Assembly: GCF_013466785.1 (NCBI RefSeq) | Contig: NZ_CP059163.1 | Location: 1,674,001 to 1,738,000 of the forward strand | DNA: 64,000 bases | Source: Nocardioides marinisabuli | GTDB taxonomy: Bacteria > Actinomycetota > Actinomycetes > Propionibacteriales > Nocardioidaceae | Direction of reading: 5' to 3' | Shown here: in pieces, positions 32,469 through 40,921 of the stretch | Layout: every line of letters starts with the position of its first letter | Numbering within the stretch: the first letter of the stretch is position 1 | Made by a program: the position numbers and the translations under genes | Notes under the pieces: generated by a model | The model's database searches: none | What the model saw: the letters and a program-made list of their open reading frames with translations, nothing else | What the model was told of the DNA's origin: nothing

Positions 32469-33305
32469 TCAGATGAAGTCGCGCGGCACGTTCGTGAACC
32501 GCCGTTCGTCCCGCCGGAACCAACCCGACGAGGCCAGCGTGCCGCCATCCACGCGGATGGACTCACCCGTGATCCACTGGGCGGCGTCGGAGGCCAGGAA
32601 GGCGACCAGATCGCCGTGGTCGCGTGGCGTTCCGAACCTGCCCATGGGCACCCAGTTGCCGATCTGGTCGTGGTACTTCGGTGCGATCAGATCGTGCAGG
32701 GGGAACTGAGGGGTGTCCGTGACGTCGGGCGCGATCGCATTGACCCGGACGCCGAACTGGCCCACCTCGGTCGACAGGCCGGCGGTGAAGTTGAGGACTG
32801 CGGCCTTGTGCGCTGCGTACACCGCACAGTGCGGGACGCCGCGGAAGCCCTCGACGGAGGACACGTTGATGATCGAGCCTGAACGCCGCTCGATCATGCC
32901 GGGGAGGAATGTCCGCGTCACGCGCAGCACGTGCTCGAAGTTGACGGCGTAGATGGCGTTCCAGTCTTCCTCGCTGCTCTCCGCGAAGGGGCCCCAGGGT
33001 TGATGGTCGCCGACGTTGTTCACCAGGATGTCGAGCCCGGTGTCCATGCCCTGGGCGGCAGCCGCGGCGGTGAGTGCGTCGATCGACGAGCGCTCGCGGA
33101 CGTCGGCTACGACCCCGGTGGCCTCGTGACCACCGGCGCGGATCGCCTCGACCTCGGCCTCGAGAGCGTCCGCGTCGATGTCGACGAGCAGGAGACGTGC
33201 GCCCTTGCGTGCGAGCGCCTCCGCCACCCCGGCGCCGATACCAGCTGCGGCTCCGGTGACGAGGGCGAGCCGGTCGTCGAGGCGGGTCAGGTCGTCGTTC
33301 TGCAT
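32469..33305 (-). CDS. Short-chain dehydrogenase/reductase
   Basis: This 278-aa classical SDR has the dinucleotide motif ALVTGAAAGIGAGVAEAL and LLVDIDAD (an acidic residue after beta-2, favouring NAD). The NNVG turn is followed by the active-site SSVEG...YAAHK. C-terminal GESIRVDGGTLASSG completes the fold. It likely oxidises a hydroxyacyl-CoA or cyclic alcohol. ATG at 33305 is divergent from the MaoC gene; the AT-rich site C lies between. Confidence 0.9.
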   Translation of the reverse strand: MQNDDLTRLDDRLALVTGAAAGIGAGVAEALARKGARLLLVDIDADALEAEVEAIRAGGHEATGVVADVRERSSIDALTAAAAAQGMDTGLDILVNNVGDHQPWGPFAESSEEDWNAIYAVNFEHVLRVTRTFLPGMIERRSGSIINVSSVEGFRGVPHCAVYAAHKAAVLNFTAGLSTEVGQFGVRVNAIAPDVTDTPQFPLHDLIAPKYHDQIGNWVPMGRFGTPRDHGDLVAFLASDAAQWITGESIRVDGGTLASSGWFRRDERRFTNVPRDFI

Positions 33306-33330
33306 GGGAGCCTCCGCGTGGAGTTGATGG

Positions 33331-33386
33331 ATACTGGACGAAACTGCATACAGTAAGGATAATAATAACTATGACTATAAATACTG
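33331..33386. promoter_or_regulatory. AT-rich divergent promoter/operator C
   Basis: This intergenic and 5'-coding stretch carries a run of AT-rich sequence (GGATAATAATAACTATGACT) and nested TACTG/CAGTA inverted repeats (33332-33336, 33351-33355, 33382-33386). It can drive both the SDR and MaoC genes. It resembles sites F and G more than the AGTATSATA type. Confidence 0.5.
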
Positions 33387-33847
33387 ATCCAGTGGCACCC
33401 CTCACCGTCGATATCGCGGACATGGCCTCAGCGGTGGGCGCTGAGATCGGTCCCAGCGGGTGGTTGCTGATGGAGCAGTCGCGCATCAATGCCTTCGCAG
33501 ACGCGACGGGCGACCACCAATGGATCCACGTGGACGAGGAAAGGGCAGCGTCGGGGCCGTTCGGCGCGACGGTCGCGCACGGTTACCTGACCCTCGCCAT
33601 GGTTCCGCAGCTGCTGGCGGAGATCCTCCACGTCACCGGCCGCACCAGTGGCGTCAACTACGGCATGGAGAAGGTGCGGTTCATCAGCCCCGTGCGCGAG
33701 GGCGCAAGGATCCGGATGAGCGGGCGCATCGCCGGGGCAACGCCCCGAGCTGGCGGTATCCAGTACCGGCTCGAGATGGTCATCGAGCTTGAGGGTTCGG
33801 AGAAGCCAGCCATGGTCGGTGAGTTCCTGGTGCTCGCCTTCCCCTGA
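33371..33847 (+). CDS. MaoC-like acyl-CoA hydratase
   Basis: This 158-aa single hot-dog domain carries the hydratase motif INAFADATGDHQWIHVDEERA (catalytic Asp and His) and HGYLTLAMVPQLL. It hydrates a trans-2-enoyl-CoA to the 3-hydroxyacyl-CoA. In steroid side-chain degradation MaoC proteins act with the Ltp/DUF35 aldolase. The N-terminus MTINTDPVAPLTVD precedes the conserved fold. It converges with the enoyl-CoA hydratase gene 13 nt away. Confidence 0.9.
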   Translation: MTINTDPVAPLTVDIADMASAVGAEIGPSGWLLMEQSRINAFADATGDHQWIHVDEERAASGPFGATVAHGYLTLAMVPQLLAEILHVTGRTSGVNYGMEKVRFISPVREGARIRMSGRIAGATPRAGGIQYRLEMVIELEGSEKPAMVGEFLVLAFP

Positions 33848-33860
33848 CGCCGGCCACTCG

Positions 33861-34643
33861 TCAGCGACCGGTGAAGATCGGTGCACGTCGCTCCAGGCTC
33901 GCCGCGATGCCTTCGCGGCTGTCGGCTGACTGCCACAGACGTGCCTGCTCGCTCGCCTCGCGGTCGAGAGCCTCGACCACCCGGTCGGCGAAGTCGCCGC
34001 GCAGCGTCTCTCGGATCGAGTGCACGGCCAGCGGCGCACGGGCGGCAAGCTCCTGGGCCAGTGCGATCGCTCCGTCTCGTTCCTTGCCCGGCTCGGTCAG
34101 CCGGTCGGCCAACCCGAGCTCGAGCGCGCGGCCACCGTCGATCCGCTCTGAGCCGACCAGCATCAGTGCGGCAGCCTGCGCGCCGATGATCCGCGGCAGG
34201 CTGACCGACAGGCCGAAGCCTTGGTGAAAGCCGAGCGTGGAGAAGTTGGCCAGGAAACGGCTGTGCGTCGATGCGACCCTGAAGTCGGCGGCACACGCCA
34301 GCCCGAGTCCTCCGCCGACCGCCGATCCCTGGACGGCGGCGACGACAGGCAGGGGCGACTTGAACAGCCGTGCGCCCTCGGCGTAGAGGCGTCGGGACTC
34401 CGCCGCGCGGTCGACACCCTGGGCGGTCACCCCGAAGTTTGCGCCGGCGCAGAAGTGCTTGCCTTCCGAGGCCAGTACAGCGGCGCGGGTCGTGCCGTCC
34501 TCAGCCAGGGCGTCGAGGGCGTCGGCGATCGCCGTGATGAGGGGACGGTCGAAGTAGTTGGCCGGGGGCCGAGCGATCTCGAGTATCGCGACCTGACCGT
34601 CGTGATCGATCCGCAGCTCGTCGAAGATGGGCAGCGCGGTCAT
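33861..34643 (-). CDS. Enoyl-CoA hydratase/isomerase (crotonase) family protein
   Basis: This 260-aa crotonase-fold protein has oxyanion-hole segments KHFCAGANFGV and AVQGSAVGGGLGLACAADFR. The usual first catalytic Glu region reads FSTLGFHQGFG, without the expected Glu, so it may be an isomerase or a C-C hydrolase rather than a hydratase. It ends the operon CaiB, ACAD, ACAD, ECH, overlapping the preceding ACAD by 4 nt. Confidence 0.87.
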   Translation of the reverse strand: MTALPIFDELRIDHDGQVAILEIARPPANYFDRPLITAIADALDALAEDGTTRAAVLASEGKHFCAGANFGVTAQGVDRAAESRRLYAEGARLFKSPLPVVAAVQGSAVGGGLGLACAADFRVASTHSRFLANFSTLGFHQGFGLSVSLPRIIGAQAAALMLVGSERIDGGRALELGLADRLTEPGKERDGAIALAQELAARAPLAVHSIRETLRGDFADRVVEALDREASEQARLWQSADSREGIAASLERRAPIFTGR

Positions 34644-35668
34644 GAGGCCAGCTCCGGTCGGGTGTCGTCGAGGATCATCTGGGCGAAGGACGGCGCCTGG
34701 CTGGCGGTCGCCCCGAGTCGTGCCGACAGGTCGATGGTCTCGCCGAAGTCCCCGCTCCACGTGTGCAGCCGCCGGGTCAGCGTGTGGAGTCGGTACTCGC
34801 GTGTCATGCCGATAGCGCCGTGCGCCTGGTGGGCGGCTCGGCAGGCCTCGACCGCGTTCTCCGCGCTGACCACCTGGGCGGCGACGACGTCGAACGGATG
34901 CAGCTCGGGCTCGATCGCGAGGCGGTCGGCGAGACCGGTCGTCATGACGGCCATCTGCTCGAGCAGAACCACGTGCGCCTGAACGGCTTGAAAGGCGCCT
35001 ATCGGCCTGCCGAACTGCACGCGCTCCCCGGCATATCGTCGCGTCAGGTCGGCCGTGGCCTGCAGGGCGCCGGCCGTCTGGGCTATTCGTAGGGCTGCGG
35101 CCCGGTGGCGGAGCTGCTCGGCCGACGCGCCGGTCGCGACGCCTCGGGGCCTGACGTCCTCGAGCACGAGGGTGTCGCGGGGCTGGCCGGCGAGATCGAC
35201 CCCGGGCCGGGTCGTGGCGTCGGACGACGCGACCAGCACCGTCTGCCCGTCGTCGTCGACGGCGACGACCAGGTCTACGCTCGCCCCCCACGGCACGTCG
35301 ATCAGTGTGCCGCTGACCGTGCCGTCGTCGCCTACGACGAGGTTCGTCGGGCCGATCGGGATGGAGTGGCTCGCGGCGCCGTCGATGGGCAGACCGGCCC
35401 GCTCGAGCAACCAGGCGGCCGTGGTCGCCTCCACGACGGGCACGTCGACCGCGTGGTACCCCGCGAGCTCAGCGAGCGCCATCAGGTCAGCGAAGGTCCC
35501 ACCGGAGCCGCCGGCCGCCTCGTCGATCCCGACGAGGTGCAGGTCGAGTCCCCTGAAGGAGTTCCACGGCGACTCGGACAACGGGCCGCACTCCCCGGCC
35601 GCGGCGTCGGGCGGCCAGGTCGCGGAGAAGAAGTCCGCAAGAGCCGCGGTCAGGTCAGAGGTGCTCAT
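34640..35668 (-). CDS. Acyl-CoA dehydrogenase, beta-type subunit (pair 2)
   Basis: This 342-aa, shortened ACAD homologue has a weak N-terminal domain and no SEPDAGSD loop, but keeps YAGERVQFGRPIGAFQAVQAH and AHQAHGAIGMTREYRLHTLTRR at the C-terminus. It complements the 376-aa ACAD encoded immediately upstream, joined by a 4-nt overlap, as expected for a heteromeric enzyme. ATG at 35668 gives MSTSDLTAALADFF. It also overlaps the downstream crotonase gene by 4 nt. Confidence 0.87.
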   Translation of the reverse strand: MSTSDLTAALADFFSATWPPDAAAGECGPLSESPWNSFRGLDLHLVGIDEAAGGSGGTFADLMALAELAGYHAVDVPVVEATTAAWLLERAGLPIDGAASHSIPIGPTNLVVGDDGTVSGTLIDVPWGASVDLVVAVDDDGQTVLVASSDATTRPGVDLAGQPRDTLVLEDVRPRGVATGASAEQLRHRAAALRIAQTAGALQATADLTRRYAGERVQFGRPIGAFQAVQAHVVLLEQMAVMTTGLADRLAIEPELHPFDVVAAQVVSAENAVEACRAAHQAHGAIGMTREYRLHTLTRRLHTWSGDFGETIDLSARLGATASQAPSFAQMILDDTRPELAS

Positions 35669-36795
35669 CGCTGCACCAGTCCTTTCGAGATGACGGAACG
35701 CAGGATCTCGGTCGTGCCTCCGCGGAGGGTCCACGACGGAGCGACCAGGATGGCCTGGGCCAGGAGCGCCTCCCACGGGTCGGCAGAGTTCAGCGAGGGG
35801 GCGCGCCCGTAGTGTCGCCGAACGAGCGCAAGCGACTCCTGCTCGAACTGGGTCGCCATCTCCTTGACCAGTGCGGCCTCAACCACGGGGAAACGCCCCG
35901 CGTCGACGAGCCGGGCGATCGACAGGCTCATGCCCCTGTAGGCCCACAGCCGAGCAAGGATCCGCCCCAGGTCGATCTGAGCGGCCGCGGAGTCGCGGAC
36001 CGTCTCCGTCGTCGCCCAGCGCTCGAGGATCGGCATCAGTGACATCCACCGATCGACTCCGCCGCGCTCGAGGGCGAGCTCGCTGGTGTTCTGGCCCCAA
36101 CCTGCCCCGACCTCGCCCAGCCGGGCTGCGTCGGAGAGCTGCAGGTCGTCAAACACGACCTCGCAGAAGTGCTGGGTGCCGTCGATGAACGGAATCGGCG
36201 AGATCCTCATGCCGGGGGTGCCCGCCGGGATGATGAACTGCGTCATCCCGCCGTGGCGGTCGTCCGAGGTCCGGAAGAGGCCGAGGATGTGGGTGGCGGT
36301 GGCGGCGCCGGACGTCCAGATCTTGGTGCCGTTGACGTGCCAGGTGTTGCCCTCGCGCACGGCTTTCGACCGCAGCGACGCGAGATCGGACCCGGCGTCG
36401 GGCTCGCTCATGCCTATGGCGAAGGAGTACTCGCCGCGGGCGATCCCGGGCAGGAGCTCGCGGCGCTGTTCCTCGGTGCCGTTGTGCAGGATGTTCAGAC
36501 CGGACTGACGGTCGGCGGTCCAGTGGAAACCGATGGGTGCGCCGCGCGTCAGCAGCTCCTCGACCACGATCTGGCGTTCGACTGCCGTGCGTCCGCCCCC
36601 GCCGTACTCGGTCGGCAGCGCCATGCCGACCCAGCCCTGGGCTGCGAGGTCGCGTGAGAAGTCGGGGTCGACGTCGCCAGCCATGCCCAGCCCGAGCGGG
36701 TAGGTGCCTGGAGGCAGTCGTTCGTCGAGGAATGCGCGGACCTCCGTCTGGAGGTTGCGCTCCTCGTCGGTGAGCTTCGTGGGTGCGAGATTCAT
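35665..36795 (-). CDS. Acyl-CoA dehydrogenase, alpha-type subunit (pair 2)
   Basis: This 376-aa ACAD has PTEYGGGGRTAVERQIVVEEL, FAIGMSEPDAGSDLASLRSKA and HVNGTKIWTSGA. The C-terminus LRGGTTEILRSVISKGL retains the GTTEI segment. The R-x-Q-F-G motif is missing here and present in its partner. It is the second gene after the CoA-transferase in a four-gene unit joined by 4-nt overlaps, so the substrate is probably the CoA ester made by that transferase. Confidence 0.88.
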   Translation of the reverse strand: MNLAPTKLTDEERNLQTEVRAFLDERLPPGTYPLGLGMAGDVDPDFSRDLAAQGWVGMALPTEYGGGGRTAVERQIVVEELLTRGAPIGFHWTADRQSGLNILHNGTEEQRRELLPGIARGEYSFAIGMSEPDAGSDLASLRSKAVREGNTWHVNGTKIWTSGAATATHILGLFRTSDDRHGGMTQFIIPAGTPGMRISPIPFIDGTQHFCEVVFDDLQLSDAARLGEVGAGWGQNTSELALERGGVDRWMSLMPILERWATTETVRDSAAAQIDLGRILARLWAYRGMSLSIARLVDAGRFPVVEAALVKEMATQFEQESLALVRRHYGRAPSLNSADPWEALLAQAILVAPSWTLRGGTTEILRSVISKGLVQR

Positions 36796-37976
36796 GGTGC
36801 CTCCGTGGCGGCGGTGAGGTTGTCCGCGTCGAGCTCAGCCAGGACCTCGCCGGTGTGCTCGCCGACGAGGGGCGCCGGCGAGGGAGTCCCCGTGACGAGG
36901 CCGTGGAACAGGGACATCGGGGGGATGACCCGGTACCGGCCGGCGTGGGGGTGGTCGACGAGCGGCAACTGGTCGACCAGGTCCTGCAGGCTGGCGACGG
37001 CAGTCGCTGGAATGCCTGCCCCGCGGCAATAGGTGAGCCAGGCCCCGGTAGTGCGAGTCGGCGTGATGCGTCGGACGTCGCGGTACAAGGAGTCGGAGTT
37101 GGCGATGGTCGCGCGCAGGTCGGCGTACCGGGGGTCGTCGGCCGCGCCTGGCAGGCCGGCTTCGCTGAAGAGCGCCGCATAGTGCTCGGGGCGGTAGGGC
37201 AGCAGGTGGACCCAGCCGTCACTCGTCGGGTGAGGTCGCCGGTCGGGAGACAGCACTCGTGGGTACCCCGTTGCGGCACGGTTCGGCGCGAGGGCCGGAG
37301 GTTCGCTGATCGCGCCGGCGCCGTGCTCGACGAGCATGAAGGCGCTCATGGCCTGGGTCATCGGAACCTCGACGTGGCGGCCTCGGCCGGTGCGCTCGCG
37401 CTCGAGCAACGCGGCCGTGATCGCCTGTGCCATCACCAGCCCGCAGACCTTGTCGGCGAAGATCGTAGGCATCAGACCGGGCTGGCCCGTGACGCGCTCG
37501 ACGATGTCGGAGACGCCGGTGGCCGCTTGGATGATGTCGTCGTACGCGGGTTCGTCGGCGCGGGGGCTGTCCAACGCGAAGCCCTGCGCCTGACAGTAGA
37601 CGATGTCGTCACGCAGCGTCTTGACCGATGCGAAGTCCAGGCCGAGACGGGCCAGTGCGCGAGGCCGCATGGTCGACACCACGACGTCGCACCCGCGCAC
37701 CAGGTCCCCGAGGATCCGGCGTCCCTCGGCGGACTTCAGGTCGACCGAGATCGAACGCTTGTTACGCAACAGGTTCAGGGCGATGCCCGACAGCTCTGGG
37801 TGCGGCCCAGGGCCCATCACGCGGTTGGTGTCACCGTCGTGGGCCTCGAGGAGGATCACGTCGGCACCCTGATCGGCGAGGACCTGGGTCGCCAGCGGTC
37901 CCATCACGACCCGAGTGAGGTCGAGGACCCGGATGCCTGTTAGGGGCCCACGGGATGTGGTGTCGTCTGTCGTCAT
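36792..37976 (-). CDS. CaiB/BaiF (class III) CoA-transferase
   Basis: This 394-aa protein moves CoA between a donor thioester and a carboxylic acid. Family features are IRVLDLTRVVMGPLATQVLADQGADVI, KRSISVDLKSAEGR, and the catalytic Asp in ADEPAYDDIIQAATGVSD. The small-domain segment HVEVPMTQAMSAFML is also typical. ATG at 37976 is preceded by the AT-rich palindrome D, shared with the divergent DUF35-Ltp operon. It is the first gene of a CaiB, ACAD-alpha, ACAD-beta, ECH operon. Confidence 0.93.
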   Translation of the reverse strand: MTTDDTTSRGPLTGIRVLDLTRVVMGPLATQVLADQGADVILLEAHDGDTNRVMGPGPHPELSGIALNLLRNKRSISVDLKSAEGRRILGDLVRGCDVVVSTMRPRALARLGLDFASVKTLRDDIVYCQAQGFALDSPRADEPAYDDIIQAATGVSDIVERVTGQPGLMPTIFADKVCGLVMAQAITAALLERERTGRGRHVEVPMTQAMSAFMLVEHGAGAISEPPALAPNRAATGYPRVLSPDRRPHPTSDGWVHLLPYRPEHYAALFSEAGLPGAADDPRYADLRATIANSDSLYRDVRRITPTRTTGAWLTYCRGAGIPATAVASLQDLVDQLPLVDHPHAGRYRVIPPMSLFHGLVTGTPSPAPLVGEHTGEVLAELDADNLTAATEAP

Positions 37977-38003
37977 GTCTGCTCCAGGTGGGGTGGATGA
38001 AAC

Positions 38004-38021
38004 GTATGCTTAAATGAATAC
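38004..38021. promoter_or_regulatory. Divergent operator D
   Basis: GTAT (38004-38007) and ATAC (38018-38021) flank an AT-rich GCTTAAATGA centre, in the 75-bp gap between the CaiB operon and the DUF35-Ltp operon. It is probably an operator or -10 region for both directions. Confidence 0.5.
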
Positions 38022-38051
38022 ATCGTCAACGTCGGTGAACAGGATGTACAG

Positions 38052-38465
38052 ATGACGCGAGATCTTCCAGGTGTCGCACACGACGCCCCCGCGCACGTCA
38101 GCGGGCCACACGAGGCATACCTCGCACTCCTCGCCGAGGGCGTCCTCGGCTTCCAGGCCTGCGGGTCGTGCGCCTGCGTCGTGTTCCCGCCGCGCGGACG
38201 CTGCTCCGGGTGCGGGGCCGACGCCCTCATGTGGCGGGCCTCGGCCGGGAGAGGTGCGGTGTACTCCACGACGGCGCTGTCCCCCCGCGACAAACCGCCC
38301 TACGCCATCGTGCTGATCGACCTCGACGAGGGGTATCGGATGATGTCACGGATCGAGGGGGTCGACGCCGAGGCCACTCGCATCGACGATCGTGTGTCCG
38401 TCCGGTTCACGCCGGCTGGCGAGGACGTGCTGCCGCTCTTCGTCCCCGATCGAGGAGACCGCTGA
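38052..38465 (+). CDS. DUF35 OB-fold/zinc-ribbon protein (Ltp partner, module 1)
   Basis: This 137-aa protein has an N-terminal helix (HEAYLALLAEGVLGFQACGSC), a zinc ribbon with two C-x-x-C knuckles (ACGSC and CSGCG), and an OB-fold (GRGAVYSTTALSPRDKPPYAIVLIDLDEG). DUF35 domains pair with thiolase-fold lipid-transfer proteins. In ChsH2-Ltp2 they form the retro-aldolase that shortens steroid side chains. It overlaps the Ltp gene (TGATG), strongly implying a complex. Confidence 0.92.
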   Translation: MTRDLPGVAHDAPAHVSGPHEAYLALLAEGVLGFQACGSCACVVFPPRGRCSGCGADALMWRASAGRGAVYSTTALSPRDKPPYAIVLIDLDEGYRMMSRIEGVDAEATRIDDRVSVRFTPAGEDVLPLFVPDRGDR

Positions 38466-39628
38466 TGGACGAGCGCCAGCTGCGTGGCCACACCGCGATC
38501 GTGGGCGTCGCCGAGTCCGATCTCGGCGAGGTGGGGCCGGGCGTCACGGCTCTCGACCTGGCCGAGCAGGCGGCTGGACGCGCGCTCGACGATGCCGGCC
38601 TGAGCATCGCGGACGTCGACGGGCTCTTCACCCACTCGGCCTTCTTTCCGATGCCGTCCGTGGTGCTGGGTGAGCGGCTCGGCGTCCGACCCCGCCACAG
38701 TGACAGCACCGCGACTGGTGGCAGCTCCTTCCTGGCCCACGTCCGCCACGCGGCAGCCGCGATCGAGACAGGGATGTGCGAGGTCGCACTCATCGTCTAC
38801 GGCAGCAACCAGCGCTCAGCCTCCGGTGGCCTGGTCTCGTCCGGTCAGAATGCGATCCCGTCGTACGAGGTCCCGTTCGGCCCCCGCCTGCCCGTGTCCG
38901 CGTACGCGCTGGCTGCCGCGCGCCACATGCACGAGTTCGGCACCTCCCGAGAACAGCTGGCGGAGGTGGCCGTCGCGGCGAGGCGCTGGGCCCAGCTCAA
39001 TCCGGTGGCCTTCGAGCAGGGAGACCTGACGATCGACGACGTCCTTGGCGCGCGCACGGTGTCGTCGCCGCTGACCGTGCGTGACTGCTGCCTGGTGACA
39101 GACGGCGGAGGCGCGGTCGTCATCACGACGTCGGAGCGCGCTCGCGACCTGCCCCGGCCACCGGTCTTCTACCTGGGCGGCGCCGAAGCGCACTCACACA
39201 TGAGCATCTCGCAGATGCCCGACCTGACCCGGACCGCAGCAGCGGAGTCCGGGGCTCGCGCGTTCGACCTCGCCGGCCTGAGCCCGGCGGACGTCGACGT
39301 CGTCCAGCTGTACGACGCCTTCACGATCAACGTGCTGTTGTTCCTGGAGGACCTGGGCTTCTGCGCCAAGGGGGAGGGCGGTGACTTCGTGAGCAACGGG
39401 GGGATCGCCCCCGGCGGCCACCTGCCCGTCAACACCAACGGCGGCGGGCTGTCGTACTGTCATCCCGGGATGTACGGCATCTTCACCCTGATCGAGGCGA
39501 CCCGTCAGATCCGCGGCCAGGCAGGGGACCGTCAGGTGCCCGACAGCCACGTCGCTCTCGCGCACGGGAACGGTGGCATGCTGTCCAGCCAGGTGACGGT
39601 GTTGCTCGGCGACGCGTCGGTGCTCTGA
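38465..39628 (+). CDS. Ltp-type thiolase-fold protein (putative retro-aldolase, module 1)
   Basis: This 387-aa thiolase-superfamily protein starts HTAIVGVAESDLGEVG. The thiolase nucleophile Cys position falls in SDSTATGGSSFLAHVRHAA, without Cys, so it is not a classical thiolase. It keeps VVQLYDAFTINVLLFLEDLG, the NTNGGG loop and SYCHPGMYG, with tyrosines in both motifs as in Ltp2-type aldolases. It likely cleaves a beta-hydroxyacyl-CoA into a ketone plus a shorter acyl-CoA together with the DUF35 protein. Confidence 0.9.
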   Translation: MDERQLRGHTAIVGVAESDLGEVGPGVTALDLAEQAAGRALDDAGLSIADVDGLFTHSAFFPMPSVVLGERLGVRPRHSDSTATGGSSFLAHVRHAAAAIETGMCEVALIVYGSNQRSASGGLVSSGQNAIPSYEVPFGPRLPVSAYALAAARHMHEFGTSREQLAEVAVAARRWAQLNPVAFEQGDLTIDDVLGARTVSSPLTVRDCCLVTDGGGAVVITTSERARDLPRPPVFYLGGAEAHSHMSISQMPDLTRTAAAESGARAFDLAGLSPADVDVVQLYDAFTINVLLFLEDLGFCAKGEGGDFVSNGGIAPGGHLPVNTNGGGLSYCHPGMYGIFTLIEATRQIRGQAGDRQVPDSHVALAHGNGGMLSSQVTVLLGDASVL

Positions 39629-39641
39629 GGGGGGCGGTTCG

Positions 39642-40289
39642 ATGGGCTCGCAGTCCGCGTCGCATGCCGACAGCTGCCTGGTCAGACTCCGCCAGCTCAT
39701 CCTCACCGGCGTGTTGCTCCCGGGGGAGAAGGTCAACCAGGCCGAGCTCGCCGATCGGCTGGGTGTCAGCAGGGTGCCGGTCCGAGAGGCCCTCGCCTCG
39801 TTGCGCTCCGAGGGCCTGGTCGAGGCCCGACCCAACTCAGGTTTCACCGTGGTGCGGCCCACGGTGGAGGACCTCGCCGAGATCTACCTGATGCGCGGGC
39901 TCCTGGAGGACGCGTTGCTGGCGACCGTCGACCTCTCGGCAATCGATGTCGCCGAGCTGCGTCGTCTGAACGAACGGCTCGCGCAGCTCGACCCGTTGGC
40001 GGAGTTCGGCGACTACCGTGAGGCCAACGAGCAGTTCCACTTCGCGATCTTCGATCGCTCGCCGCAACGCATGGTGCGCCGCCAGGTGCACCAGTTGTGG
40101 GTCCTGTCGGAGTTCTACCGATCCATCTACATCCGGACCGACTCGGCCCACCGCCGCGTCATCGACGACCACACGCGGATCATCGACGCGATCGACCGTG
40201 GGGATCGCCCAGGGCTGGTCGCTCTGAGCAGTGAGCACCGGGCCGAGACGCAGGACTGGATGGCGCAGGTGCTGGCCCGGAGGTCGTGA
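39642..40289 (+). CDS. GntR/FCD transcriptional regulator 2
   Basis: This 215-aa protein has a winged HTH (LRQLILTGVLLPGEKVNQAELADRLGVSRVPVREAL, spread over residues ~15-70, then RSEGLVEARPNSGFTV) and an FCD domain with ANEQFHFAIFDRS and HRRVIDDHTRIIDAI carrying the usual His ligands. It follows the Ltp gene by 13 nt in the same direction, so the operon encodes its own regulator. The ligand is probably an acid or CoA ester of this pathway. Confidence 0.9.
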   Translation: MGSQSASHADSCLVRLRQLILTGVLLPGEKVNQAELADRLGVSRVPVREALASLRSEGLVEARPNSGFTVVRPTVEDLAEIYLMRGLLEDALLATVDLSAIDVAELRRLNERLAQLDPLAEFGDYREANEQFHFAIFDRSPQRMVRRQVHQLWVLSEFYRSIYIRTDSAHRRVIDDHTRIIDAIDRGDRPGLVALSSEHRAETQDWMAQVLARRS

Positions 40290-40291
40290 CC

Positions 40292-40921
40292 CTACCTTCG
40301 GGCAATGGCCTCGATGACGTCCTGCGACGTCGTGATCGTCGCCAGTGCTGGGAGGATGGTGCGGAACGTGACCTCCTGCACCTCGGCCGTCGTGGCGGCT
40401 GTCGCGTCCTCGGGGATGACGACCGGTAGGCCGCGGTTGACTGCCTCGACCGCCGTGCCTGGGATGGCGATGTTCACCGAGATGCCGACCAGCACCACGG
40501 TGTCGACGCCGCGCTCGCGCAGAGCGGCGCCCAGGCCGCTGCGGAAGAACGACGTCATGGCAGTGCGGCGGGGGAAGCGCAGGTCACCTGCCTGCGGGGT
40601 GAGGCCGGGATGGATGTCGGGTAGCGGGGTGCCGGCCCGGAACTCGCCGCGCTTGACGGTGACGGCAGCCAGCGGGGAGGCGACGTCGAAACCCTCGTAC
40701 CCTTCGGCGGGCTCGATCGTCGCATGGGCGACCGGCAGGTCGGCTGCGCGGAATGCGTCGGCCAGCGCCGCGATCTTTCCGACGATGTTGCGCTCCTCAG
40801 CCTGCTGTGCGAGTCCGGCCATCGTGGTCGCGTGCTCGGGGTTGATCAGTCCGTTCTGGCACTCCGAGACGAGTAAGGCTGGGTGGCGGTCGGACCCCAG
40901 CCAGCGGTCGAGGTCGGTCAT
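40292..40921 (-). CDS. Isochorismatase-like protein lacking the catalytic Cys
   Basis: This 209-aa protein has the isochorismatase Rossmann-like fold: PALLVSECQNGLI, ATIEPAEGYEG, and VDTVVLVGISVNIAIPGTAVEA. In active cysteine hydrolases these carry Asp, Lys and Cys. Here the Asp position is Glu (SECQ), no clear Lys precedes TSFFRSGL, and the Cys position in ISVNIAIPGT is Ala. It may be a non-Cys isochorismatase-type enzyme, or a binding or inactive protein. It overlaps the SnoaL-like gene by 4 nt. Confidence 0.8.
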   Translation of the reverse strand: MTDLDRWLGSDRHPALLVSECQNGLINPEHATTMAGLAQQAEERNIVGKIAALADAFRAADLPVAHATIEPAEGYEGFDVASPLAAVTVKRGEFRAGTPLPDIHPGLTPQAGDLRFPRRTAMTSFFRSGLGAALRERGVDTVVLVGISVNIAIPGTAVEAVNRGLPVVIPEDATAATTAEVQEVTFRTILPALATITTSQDVIEAIARR

